Part shown: piece after piece, positions 43,061-53,507 of the stretch
Numbering within the stretch: the first letter of the stretch is position 1
Layout: every line of letters begins with the position of its first letter
From: Cyclaneusma minus
Taxonomy: Eukaryota; Ascomycota; Leotiomycetes; Marthamycetales; Marthamycetaceae
Assembly (NCBI GenBank): GCA_037179335.1
Contig: JAKZHN010000040.1
Location: 124,001-188,000, forward strand
Length of the DNA: 64,000 nt
Direction: 5' to 3'
Made by a program: the position numbers and the translations under genes
Notes under the pieces: model-generated
What the model was told of the DNA's origin: nothing
Databases searched by the model: none
What the model saw: the letters and a program-made list of their open reading frames with translations, nothing else

Positions 43061-43635
43061 GAAAGAAAGCCTCCACGCAGAATCCAGAAGGCTATGTACA
43101 GGCGCGCTGAGACAGTGGAGCCGCAAAGCAGTCGCCAGGCGCGGTAACCTTGCCCAAACATCCACAGCCGGCCCTTTTACGTCTTCAAGGCTGCAGTTTA
43201 AGCTCCGCCAGCACATTTGTATTCATCTGTACTTCTGTAGGACATACCTCCCAACTTACACGATCTCCGCCATCCGGTGTGGCATGATCAGACCGTGGCG
43301 CAAGAAGCTTAAGAAAGAGTGAAAGAGTTGCTAGAGCAACAACAAAAAAGGAAAGGCGAGGAGTCGAGGAAATAGGCCCTAGGTAGTGTTTGAACGCTTG
43401 GTGAATACCTGTTTGACAGCAAACGAATACGTGTGTTTGGAAAATTCATGAATATGAGTTAGGAAACTTCATAAATACGGGCTTTGGGAAGCTAAACGCA
43501 TACTTGAGTTGGGAAACTCAACGAATACAGGCGTTTTGAAACTCAGGCAATACGGACGTTACAAAACCATCTCTCTACCTCATGTTGACACTATCCCACA
43601 CACCTCTCCAAGACCTTGACCCTCCACCGGAAACC
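43061..43635. other. Intergenic with a short A/C-rich repeat
   Basis: Between 43400 and 43560 the phrase GGGAAACTCA(A)CGAATAC and variants recur four or five times about 33 bp apart, a small degenerate minisatellite (GAATACGTG, GAATATGAG, AAATACGGGC, GCATACTTGAG, GAATACAGGCG, CAATACGGACG). Confidence 0.5.
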
Positions 43636-44704
43636 TCAAACTAATCCCCTCCCCTTAATCTCTTCGACCACCCCCTTCATCCTCTCATCGCCAGCCTCCG
43701 CACGTCTTTCAAACTCAGCCATATTCTCTTTCAGCCACTCGCGATCATGGCCTGCTTCGGGCAGATCGAATCCTTGCTCGTAGCCGGCGGCGATGGTGTC
43801 CATTATGACCACTGTGTCGAGTTTTGCTTTGCTGTTCGTGTTGGTGGAATTGTTGAGGATGCAGTTGTTCCAGTCTTTTTCTGTTTAGGGGATGTGTTAG
43901 CCAGTGGTAGCGAAGTGGTAAGGAGTGCGGTGTAATTGCTGGGGAGCGGAAAATCGGGGAGTAGTTGGGAGGAGCTTGGGAACTTGGGAAACACCTGTGA
44001 ATTTGGGGAAGTGAGGAGGAGCTAGAAGATTGTGAAGAGCCCGATAGAATCGGAAAGCTTGGGATCTCCCAGAACATCTGGGAATTTCGGAGAACTTGGA
44101 AGAGGCTCGGAAAACTCGAAAGAGTTCGGCCTTTGCGAAATATTGGAGGTGCAGAAGAGATGGGATCATCCCACTTGGGAGACTGAGAAGAGCTTCTGAG
44201 GTCGTATGCGAAAGCGGAATGGTTCTTCAAGGGAAATTTACCTAGACGATGACAAAGCTCGGTATAAGCGCTGCGAGGACGGGAGGGGCCGCCCCGAACA
44301 TTGCCCATTATGGTATTAGTCAATTCCTAGGCGATGTCAAGTCAGTATTCGAGTCCAAGGCCGTATATCCACAAGTTCTAAGTTCCAGGTCAGAAAATGC
44401 GGGTCGAGTCCCCAATCTTGTGACTGAAATTCAGACCCTCCGTCCGTACAACAATCGGGGCGGAAAAGCATAGGGCCGAACTTTTTTTGGAATCATGTTT
44501 GAGATGGAGAACGGTTGATGAAGCTCTTACTTGTTTTCCGCCCACATAGCGGCGAGGTGCATTGTTGATGTCGTAAAAGTGGACGTTCACGAAGATAGAA
44601 GGGACTGTGAAGAGCTCGGTGTGGGTTTTGGTTATCGCTGCTGCGAGAGCATCGCATTGGGCGCTGGTGAGGCGAGTGTGGTGTTGGATTGTGTAGAGAG
44701 GCAT
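43636..44704 (-). CDS. Tautomerase, cis-CaaD-like (4-oxalocrotonate tautomerase superfamily)
   Basis: Exons on the minus strand: 44704-44531, 44326-44242, 43880-43636, giving 167 residues. It starts MPLYTIQHH, so Pro becomes the N-terminal catalytic residue after Met removal. FVNVHFYDI and RRYVGGKQ match the fungal cis-3-chloroacrylic acid dehalogenase-like group, as do the middle exon (TIMGNVRGGPSRPRSAYTEL) and KDWNNCILN. An upstream in-frame ATG would bury the proline, so the later ATG was chosen. The second intron is 361 bp, long for this organism. The substrate is unknown; most fungal members have none assigned. Confidence 0.8.
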
Positions 44705-45299
44705 AGTGGATGGTTCGACAATCAAGTGGTCAAGAACAGGGTGGATCGGGAGTGTTTTCTCGTTTGGAGGAATCTGGGACTTGTTTAGTGATGCTGATAG
44801 CTGTTATTTGGATTTGATTGAAAGAACCTGGACGGGCTTTTTATATCGGATGACGTTCAGCGACGTGTGAGATCATCTGATGGAGCTAAAATAGCTGCAT
44901 GGCGGGGTAGCTCGAGGATGACCCTTTAGAGTTTAGCAAAGGCGTTCGATCGACTGCCGAGGATAGGAGAGTCTGATTATTCTATCATTCTAGTCCGATT
45001 CCACGACATGAAGCCTAAGTTCTTAGACTGACAGCGATGTCACCTCGTTGGTTCAAGTTTGTGTAACATGAGGCTGGAGGGGTGGTAGTATCGTCTTGTG
45101 CTTGCTCACCAACATCATTTGGTGTGCAAACATAACACAGCGTATCTGCGATTGGTGAATTGAAACACTGATGTTATAAAGCTCAACCACTTGGTGCCAA
45201 TTAATTAAACCCGAATGAACTGATTTGTATCATTGAATCCTCACTCGCTAGGCCAGCCCATCCAAGATAACATATCAGAATTAACCAAAGTATCTGGGA
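44705..45299. other. Intergenic, promoter side of the tautomerase gene
   Basis: A TATATCGG-type box lies near 44840. No gene is recognised. Confidence 0.35.
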
Positions 45300-45609
45300 A
45301 TTATCCAATCAACTCGAAATTCGGCAAGTAACTGTGAATTCCGCAAGGAGCAGGGGGTTCCCCAAGTAACTGTGAAATCCTCAAGTTCCTGAAAGTGGCC
45401 CGAATAATTGTGATCAAACTGACAAATGACAACCACTTTCGAACTAAACAAACATGAGCACGACAAAATCAGGAAACTTGCGAGTAAGTTTTTTGATTGA
45501 CAGACGGCCAGTTCTTCACGATCAACAGACTCTTTGTACCCCTGATTGGCCCCCACATGGCACAGTCCTCGCGTTCCCTCTGAAACGGTCCCGTGTGATA
45601 CCCAAATCA

Positions 45610-45681
45610 CCATGCCCGGGCATGGCTGTCAGGGGAAGAACCACCTCGTAGTTCCAAGGAGCATCACCACGCCCGGGCGTG
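45610..45681. promoter_or_regulatory. Two perfect CCCGGG-centred palindromes
   Basis: CCATGCCCGGGCATGG (45610-45625) and CACGCCCGGGCGTG (45668-45681) lie 58 bp apart in the upstream region of the TM ORF, each followed by GGGAAGAACCA or a close variant. Candidate binding sites for a dimeric regulator. The duplicate unit keeps the GGGAAGAACCA word but not the palindromes. Confidence 0.4.
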
Positions 45682-45859
45682 CCCCTTAGGGAAGAACCAG
45701 CTCTCAATTCCAGGGAGGCCGCCCGATCCCATATTCAGGCCTCAGGTCAAAGTATCCCGCCCGTTGTCGATTAAAACATCCATTTCTGGAGCAATTCTCT
45801 AATTCCCAATCCCCACCGACCACCAACACACACCCACCGCCCGCCGAACAACCGCCAAT

Positions 45860-46057
45860 ATGAAGGAGGAATTCAGCGTTACAAACTTGTTCGTGTTCTT
45901 TCTGCTGCCCGTCAGCATTTTCAGCGTCTGCTCTTTCGTGGACCATGCCCGCCGCATCAAGGAGGAGCAGCAGACTCCGCAGGCGAAGAAGGCTGGAGAT
46001 CGCGCCCAGCGCAAATGGGTCAAGAAGAACGACATACCCTGGACACCACGTCCATAA
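45860..46057 (+). CDS. Small TM protein, copy 2 (hypothetical)
   Basis: Sixty-five residues: MKEEFSVTNLFVFFLLPV forms a membrane segment, followed by FVDHARRIKEEQQTPQ and a basic tail (KKAGDRAQRKWVKKND). It matches the broken copy at 24543 mostly by silent changes. After KWVKKN the frames of the two copies diverge. In the shifted frame this copy goes on YPGHHVHKKAGSKTKYYQ, the block that also opens the short ORF at 24798. So this copy too may carry a small frameshift, or the TAA after WTPRP is the true end. It has an acidic/Ser-rich open frame downstream (46015-46359) and a likely intron at about 46411-46466. Function unknown. Confidence 0.5.
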   Translation: MKEEFSVTNLFVFFLLPVSIFSVCSFVDHARRIKEEQQTPQAKKAGDRAQRKWVKKNDIPWTPRP

Positions 46058-47035
46058 GAAGGCTGGAAGCAAGACCAAGTACTACCAGCGGCACTCAAGG
46101 CAGCAGCGGTCTTGCTACATCGGATAGTCGAGGCGCAGATGGCGCCTCGGCACCCATCGCCGGCAATCCTGCCCCTCACACTATCTCCGCTTCTTCTGCA
46201 GCCCCGACCCGCAGTAGCACCTTCAATGCGGTAGGCACGCTCGCTAACCGTGACGACGATGACGACGCGGTAGTCTTCATCAGGTCTCAAGTGGCCAAGT
46301 CTTCCAAGTCTTCCAAGAAGCGCAGCACTCCTACTGTCAAGAAAGAAACCCAAGGATAAAGCGTTTGCTGCATGTTTGTCGCGGGCTCTAACCCAGGGCC
46401 ACACTTGTACGTACCTTTCCACTTTGAACCTGATCTGTCAACCCCTTGCTAACTTCTCAAACAGACTGAGGCCCTACAAACACGGTCAGTTGTGCCAAAA
46501 AAGTCCGCAATGACATACCTCATCGAAGCGCCATGCTGACTAATATTCGACAGAGCGTTCGTGGCTTCTTTTTGTGAAAATGTGGGATGATGCAGGATAG
46601 AATGGAATAGGGGAAGGGTGCACTAGCACTATATCAAATAAAGTGATGAAAAACCACACAGAGAACACTGTGAATTCTCCAAGTAATTGTGAAATCTCCA
46701 ACTTCCAAAGTGCAGCCCAAGTAACTGTAATCAAACCTGCCAACGACAGCAGCTTTGAGCCAGAAACAAGGGCGAGATGTGCCAGAAAATCATTTGCTTG
46801 ACGAAAGAATGGCTGTCAGGGAAGAACCAATTCACCAATTCACCATTTCCAAGCATCTCCCGGGGGAAGAACCTGCCTCTTAACTCCAGGTAAGATGCCC
46901 GATCCCATATTCAGGCCTCAAGTCGAAGTATCCCGACCAATGTCGACCAAATAGCCATCTTTGAAGCAATCCCCCATTCCCCCATCACCATCCATCAACC
47001 ACCAAACCCCCCCACCGACCGACAACCACGCAAAC

Positions 47036-47471
47036 ATGACACTCCGCAAGCTCTCCACGCTCCTCACCACCCCCAAGTTCAGGGTGCCCATCGTCTTGGC
47101 CGTCGTGCTCTTCGCCTTGGCCGTCGTGCTCTTCGCAATTTGGCGCTTCGTGGACCTCACGCCCCTCAACGACCCCAAGGTCTGGGTGCCCATCGTCCTG
47201 GTCGTCCTGGTCGTCTTCCTGTACGGTGTCCTGTACGGTGTGCACCGCTACCTCGAATTTGCCCGCTACCTTAAGGACAACACGGAGGTGCAGAAGGTCG
47301 GAGCCCATTCCCAGCGCATCTACGACAAGAAGCACGGCGAGGGAAACACGAATCGGAACGGAAGAATGAAGGCCCGAAAGTCTGAGTATTGTCGTTGTAA
47401 GTACTTATTGTTGCTTTCCTGGTTGCTAAACCCGATTGGTGAACTTGTTGCTGATTTCTCGAACAGACTGA
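47036..47471 (+). CDS. Small two-TM protein, paralogue in unit 2 (hypothetical)
   Basis: ATG 47036. Exon 1 ends at 47396 before GTAAGT and exon 2 starts at 47467 after CGAACAG; splicing puts TGA immediately after, giving about 121 residues. Two hydrophobic stretches (VPIVLAVVLFALAVVLFAIW and VPIVLVVLVVFLYGVLYGV) are followed by YLEFARYLKDNTEVQK and a basic tail, which resembles the TM-ARRIK layout of the copy at 45860. PKFRVPIVL and PKVWVPIVL show an internal duplication of the TM unit. If the intron is retained the frame stays open to 47536 (167 codons, ending TYLIEAPC). Function unknown. Confidence 0.5.
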
Positions 47472-47674
47472 GATCCTGGACGGTCAGTTATGCCAAAAAG
47501 TCCGCGACGACATACCTCATCGAAGCGCCATGCTGAGACCTCTTCGACCCACAGTGTTCGTGCAATGGAATAGGGGGAGGATGGGGTACATAGCACTATA
47601 TCAATAAAGTGTATGAAAACCATACAACTATTGCTTGAATAGGGTACTGTGATTGTGAACGATCGATTGTCCTC

Positions 47675-47975
47675 TCAATTCCGTCCAAACCCCCGGTTCC
47701 GGGCGTACCCCCGGAGTCAAAGTGAACTCCCAATCCAAAAGAGTCCGCTCGATTCCAAATTCCAGCCCTAGATCTATGTCAAAACCTCATCTGAATGCAC
47801 GCGTGATCATTACCATTCGACGCTCTCAAACCTCAGGGTAAGAACCCGGTCCCAATTCCATCCAAACCCCAGCTTCGGGCGTACCCCCCGGGGCGAGAGT
47901 GAACTCCAAATTTCATGTAGTACGCGCAATTCCAAATTCCGGCCCTGGATCTAGCTCAAAAGCTTGTGTAAATTC
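47675..47975. repeat. Two-copy ~170-bp tandem repeat downstream of the P450 gene
   Basis: Copies at about 47678-47795 and 47850-47965 share CAATTCC, TCCAAACCCC, GGGCGTACCCCC, AGTGAACTCC, CAATTCCAAATTCC and CTGGATCTA words. It lies just beyond the P450 stop codon on the other strand and resembles the GGGCGTGCCCC region at 45670. Confidence 0.55.
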
Positions 47976-47984
47976 AGAACGTCG

Positions 47985-49967
47985 TTACCGTTCGATGCTC
48001 TCAAGTCGCAGCATCAACTTGTGCCCCTTCGGACCAACCGTATATCCATCCTTCTGCTCGATCCCCTCATCATCGACGATGTGCGTCGTGAAATTCGTGT
48101 AGATGGCCGCTACGATCAGTTTCATTTCTTTCATCCTAGTCAGCAATCTTCTTTTCACAACTCTCCGCCCCTTCCAGCATGTTCCGGCCCCTGAAAAGCA
48201 TCAGGCGTCTTTGGACCGGCCGCCATCAAAATGAGAGCAAAATCAAAAACGAAGGCAAGACAGAGACGGAGACGACGAGAGACCCCAAAACAAAGACAAG
48301 ATCGAGCGGAGACTCCATCAAAGCAAAGACGACATCATAACAAAAGCCCCACTTACCATGCATAGCAAAGTTACTCCCCACACACATTCTCCCCCCACTC
48401 GAAAATGCCCAAAACCACCTATCTCTCTCCTTGCTCTCCGCCTTTCCCTTTCCCATCCATCTCTCTGGCATCCATTTCTCCGCCTCTGGAAACACCTCTT
48501 CATTTCTATGCAGCGCATACGCATACGAATTCACCCTCACGCCACCAGGAACTTCGTGTCCAGCCAGCGTACATGACGGATACGGCGTCATCCTCGGCTG
48601 TCCACCTGGAATCGCAGCATTCAGGCGAAGAGTTTCCATGATCACTGCGTGCAGCAATGGCAAGGCGTCTAGTTGTTTGCTATCTGGCAACTGCTCTTTG
48701 TCTCCTTCCTGGAAAGGAAACTTGATAGGTGTATCAAGACCCAACAGTTCTTCCCTGAGAGCTCTTTGCAGGGAGAGGTCTTGCGAGAGGTGCCATGCAA
48801 TGTAGGTGAGTGTGATACCGGAAGTTTCCTGCCCAGCTGCTAGCTGATCCAGAAGCTCTGATGCGATGGCCAGTTCGCGGTTTTCTTTCAAAGATGCAGC
48901 GATAGGGGACTCTTCTCCTTTTCCACGTTCCTCTTTCTCAAAACCCGCCACCAGTGCTTTGACGACAATAGGGCTATCGCCCGGCTTGAACTCTTCCGCC
49001 TTTTCCACACGCGAGAGGGCGGAACGGGTCATACCAAGTGTCCAGGCTTCGATCTCGGCATTTGCGTCATCGACCCAAGTGGGAATGAGACGGAACTTGA
49101 GGTATGAAGAGAGGAAAGAGGTGACACGAACGAGTTCTTGCGTGAAGAAGGTGTATGCGTGGCGGGAATGATACAGGGAGAGCCAGTGTTGGCGGTAGGG
49201 GGCGTTTTGGAGGAAGTTGGAGGAGGAGGGGAGGCCGAACATGTAGGCGGTGATGAAATCCATTGTTGTGGAGAACATGATTTGGAGGAACTCGATGCCT
49301 TGATCGGAAGGAGACTGGGCACTGGCTTGAAGAAGCGGGAGGAGGCGGTCATAGAGGATGACTTGGGCGTGGGCGTGGAGGTCGGGAGAGGTCTGGAGAG
49401 AGGATTTGGAGTAGATGTTGGAGATCATGCGTTTTCGGGCGGAGTGGGAGCGTGAGTCGAGGGTGGAGAACATGGTAGGGATTCTGTTTGTTTTTTCAGT
49501 ATTGTTTCATACGTTTGTTTTGTTCCACGCGTTTGTTATGTTTTGCGAGATCGATTCCCCCTTTTCTTCGAAGTTCAAACATGACTCTTCTCTCAGGGGA
49601 CAGCGGAACACGAGAGACGAAGAAAAACATACCCATAGTTGGCAAAGACGTCGTACCATTCCCCTTTTTCGAAACCCCCACCGTATATTGTTCTTATTCC
49701 TCCTTCCACGGCATTGACGCTGATTTCGTTGGGTCCGAGACGCACAATGGGTCCTTTCTTGAGATGGGCGGCGTGGACGGTGCGGTTTTCATAGCTTGTA
49801 TATCTTATCCAGAGGATCCAAAGAGAGGAAATGGGACTGCTCCAGTGAGCATTCGGGATCTTCGACAAGGGGGATAGCCAGACTGGGTATATGATGAGCT
49901 TGTATGCGGTCAGAATCGCAAGGGCGAGGAAGGCGGCTTGGGGGATGCTGAGGGGACAAAGATCCAT
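47985..49967 (-). CDS. Cytochrome P450 monooxygenase
   Basis: Exons on the minus strand: 49967-49633, 49483-48357, 48127-47985, giving 534 residues. The N-terminal anchor (AAFLALAILTAYKLIIYPVW) puts it in the ER membrane. I-helix AGQETSGITLTYIAWHLSQ, K-helix ETLR, PERW and the heme loop FSSGGRMCVGSNFAMH with the thiolate Cys are all present. The last exon (EMKLIVAAIYTNFTTHI, ending RLESIER) was found from splice signals and frame. The N-terminal words IPNAHW and GPIVRLGPNEISVN resemble fungal P450s of unknown substrate, often labelled as benzoate- or sterigmatocystin-type by similarity. No other biosynthetic genes are adjacent, so a metabolite cluster is not supported. Confidence 0.92.
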
Positions 49968-50796
49968 CTTGAGAGACTCGATGACGCCGTCTTGGATACC
50001 AGTTCGTAGTAGTACTTGATCCGGTGTTCAATCGAGCGGCATTGGCAAACCGTGGTCGAGGTTCTCCCTCAAAGTCCTTTCAGTTTTGCGGTTTGTGTTC
50101 AGGGAGATCCTGGTGAAGCCGGATCCCCGAACCCCAGCCACGGGATTTTCAATTGTTGATTTCGAGTCACGTTCTTTACCATTCCTGTAGCAGTCTGGTT
50201 GTTATCGTGGGGAAGATAAGCTGTGGTCATTCAACCAGACGTTGATTGGTGGGCGCTTTGTCCAAGCTGCATCGGCGTATAGTTATTCCGTCCCCAAGGC
50301 CTCGACTGCACACACCTCCCCACAACACAACCCTCTTGCATCACCACAACCCCACTACCCCACGGTCGCAGAAGGCCTTCCTTCAAGTGGGCGCCCTCAC
50401 CACGACTGCTCCAGCTTCATCCTCGTTCATTCCCATGACAACTTCTTTATGAACCAGCGCTGACGCAGACGTCCTGCTTGCCACGCGCGCCCAAGAATTC
50501 CTCTCTGCGCCTCCAAGTGCAGGCCGTCTACTCTGTGGTTAGTCATCTGCTGCTGCTCCACCAAGAAGCTGTTGCCACCTGCGAAGCGCAGGCACATAGC
50601 CCACAAGTCAACGGCTACAGTGTTGTCAAAGCCTCGAGCGGAGATCTCTCGTCTTCCTTGACTCTACTTCCGTCTCTCTCACTCTCGGTAGGTCGATATG
50701 GCTGTCCTCGCTGGAAGTCTCCAGTACTGACAGTTCCCCACCTACAGGTCATTTCAAACTTCAAGTCACTTCATCAACCAACACACAGTTGCAGAC

Positions 50797-53507
50797 ATGG
50801 CGGGCAAGTCAGATGAGTGCGAGGCCACCGTCGCAGCCATGTCGAGCTGTGCAGAAGAGCCCGAGAAGACAGTCGCAACCATCTCGAGCAGTCAAGAAGA
50901 GCCCGAGAACGGACAGCCTAACAACGAAGAGCCTAACAACGAAGAGCCCAGGCAAGCATTCGCCGCCCTTCCTACTCTGGACAAGGCGCCCACCGACGCT
51001 CTGAATGTCATTATCGGCCATCTTCCCAATGCCCGGGATGTAGCTAACCTTGCCCGAACTTGCAAGCGTCTGAATGCATGGGCCGGTAAGTCGGGCTGGC
51101 AGCTGTTTGTCCAGAGCAACTTCCCCGATTTCTGCAATACTATTCCTGGCCAGATCACACCTCCTGGTTGGCTCAAGCTGGCCCAAGACTTGACCAATAA
51201 CTCGAAAGCCTGGGACAGAAAGGGCTTCAACACTTTTGAAGTCCGCCCCAAAGATGGTTTGATGATTGCCCAGGAACGAGAAATCGAGGACCATGACAAT
51301 ACCTACTCAGGCTTCAAACTTCGACTCTTGCATACTCGACCTAGATCCACTGAAAGTCCCGTGGGAATCGACGAAAACTTACTCGAGGTCCAGGTCGACA
51401 AGCATGTTCGACACGTCGAGAACGAAGACCTGCGTGAACGATTGAATTATTTGATTTTCGACTCGATCTACAGGAGGAACCAGAACCGATACATGCCTGA
51501 CCTTCAGACTATTCCCCCACGGACCTTTGTCGACAGCCATATGCGGTTGATTGGCGGTCTAGGCAATCGTGAGGAAATACTCGTCATGGGAGCCGGCGTC
51601 GATGTGACCTTGCGTATCATGAGATCGGGTCCTGCGGTAGATGGAGAGAAGCCTGTTCCAGTCCGTTGGTGCAGCTATGGGTCCCGCAATCAGCTCTTTT
51701 CTTATTCAGGGGATCTCAGAAACAACGGTATGTTGCCTGTTGTATGATATGCCGAGTGCAACCTTAGCTAACGCTCATTCAGGCTTCGATGATGTTACCG
51801 CAGTCAAGCTCGCCTCATGCGATCTCATGACCTCGAACAAGTACAACGTCGATGTTGTCGTTGCTCGCGACAGTGGCTCCCTACATCTCATCCGTATGAC
51901 AAACGACCCATATCCCTTTCTCTTGCAAAAGTTTAGCTTCGACTTGATCTGCCAAGAGGACGGACTCCGCCACCCTTCGCATATCGGAGCCGTGAGTCTC
52001 AGTCCCAATGGTCAACTGCTCGCGTCCTGCTCTAGAAATCACTTGTTCATCCACCGAATGCGCAAGGAAGATATCCCGTGGCTCAAGGACAACCGGCGAC
52101 GAAGGCCGCCATACAACGAAGCCATTCTTGGGGTGCAAGTAACTCGCACCACCGATATCATGGATGTCAAATTCGTCTCTAACAAGTACGTAACTGTCGG
52201 ATTGAGGCATTCAGAGGGTGCCCTGGTGGTCGGCTACGTCGTAGGGGAAAGCGGACTCATTAGAGACACTTCCCTTCTCGCCAACGAACCCACAGATTTC
52301 AACGAGGATTCCGATGATGAAGAGTCGGAACCGCGGGGCGTAACGGCGATATGTCCTATGTTTCATTCCTCTAAGCCTTCAGGAGGCGTATGTTTTCTGG
52401 CTGCTAGTACAAGCGGAGGTGTCCAGTAAGTAGTACTCTCGATCCTCAGAAAAGCCTCTGGTTACGACTGTCACTAACATCGAATACAGCCTAGTGGATC
52501 GCCGAGTAAGCGGATCAGGAATTGCCCGTACATACTTTGACTACAGCAACCAAGACAAAATCACTTGTCTTGCAACGCACGGCCGAGAACGCTTTCTTGC
52601 TGGAGCCTATGCAGAAGCACCAGCCGACGCCCTCTTGAAGATTTTCGATTTACGGAGCGGGAACAAACCTTATTCGTGGATGAAGGCTCTACCTTGCTCC
52701 GATGCAACCCCTTACCCACGACCTCGCATTCCCTTTGACAAGCCCCGCAGGAAATTGAATGGCTGGCAACCTTGTGGTCTTGGTCCCTGGGCCGCTGGCA
52801 TCGACGGGCGCACACTCAAAGCTTGTTGTAAGAGAAAGGGTCACTTCCTACTCCGTGAACCCTTAGGTTGCTGCGACTTCCATGACGACGCGAAGAGTGT
52901 TTACTGGACACCCAACACCAACGTTTTCCTCCCCAAGCGATACGATAAGAACGATAAGTCGCGCCTCAACGATATCTGGTCGATTTCGGTCCCCGAATAC
53001 CTATCTCCGTCTGTCTATCTAGGCTGCTATGACCAAGTGATGGCCCTGGAACTCGGCGTTTCAGCTCCGACCTATGAGCAGCCATTTCAATGGACGAGCT
53101 ATGGCCAACAGGACCCCCCGGGACTAAGGCCACCCGTCATTCAGAACTATGGCATCGATAGCTTCGGTAATACCTACCCTGAAAGTTGGGCGCAGAGAGC
53201 ATTGCACACTGAACCCCCAGAGGAGAGGGTTGCCATGGGTCGCTACAAGATCAGCATACCTTACAAGAAGCCCAAAGGCGAGCCGGAGAATGTGAACAAC
53301 ATCACCATTTATGAAACACACGCCGCTCTTGGTTGCCATTCAGATGAGCTGATTCAGAAATATGCAACTTTCCTGCCTGTGCTTTTGAAGAGAGGAGGTC
53401 CTTTCAAGCCAGATGACCGACACAAGAAAGACAGGGAGGAAGGCGCGAAGAAGGATGCTAAAGAAACCCGCCTAGATCCTCAGTGGATGGATGGTATGTC
53501 CCTCTGA
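50797..53507 (+). CDS. F-box protein with propeller-like C-terminal part
   Basis: Exons 50797-51727, 51783-52425 and 52490-53507 give 863 residues with small GT-AG introns of 55 and 64 bp. An acidic low-complexity start contains repeats (NNEEPNNEEP). The F-box is at about residues 66-110 (LNVIIGHLPNARDVANLART), which would bind Skp1 in an SCF ubiquitin ligase. The remaining 700 residues hold blocks such as HIGAVSLSPNGQLLASCSRN that look like beta-propeller (WD-like) blades and could bind the substrate. The end is Lys/Arg rich and stops at TGA after DGMSL, where a GTATGT could also be a donor site. Substrate unknown. Confidence 0.8.

Larger units (their letters stand above)
45300..47640 (+). 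repeat. Tandem ~1.2-kb duplication with small membrane-protein ORFs
   Basis: Unit 1 (about 45300-46640) and unit 2 (about 46655-47640) share AAGTAACTGTGAA and AATTGTGAAATC, CCGATCCCATATTCAGGCCT, AAGTATCCCG, the start region of an ORF, an intron ending in a CGAACAG- or CAAACAG-like acceptor before ACTGAG, ACATACCTCATCGAAGCGCC then ATGCTGA, and a TATCAA(A)TAAAGTG 3' signal. The duplicated 3' ends show that whole transcription units were copied. Confidence 0.7.

Noticed and set aside
44327..44530. tRNA-like GGTCGAGTCCC word in a tautomerase intron
   Set aside because: Only a B-box-like word; no A box or stems at a sensible distance.
47985..53507. Secondary-metabolite cluster around the P450
   Set aside because: No synthase, transporter or cluster regulator next to it; the neighbours are an F-box gene and small membrane ORFs.
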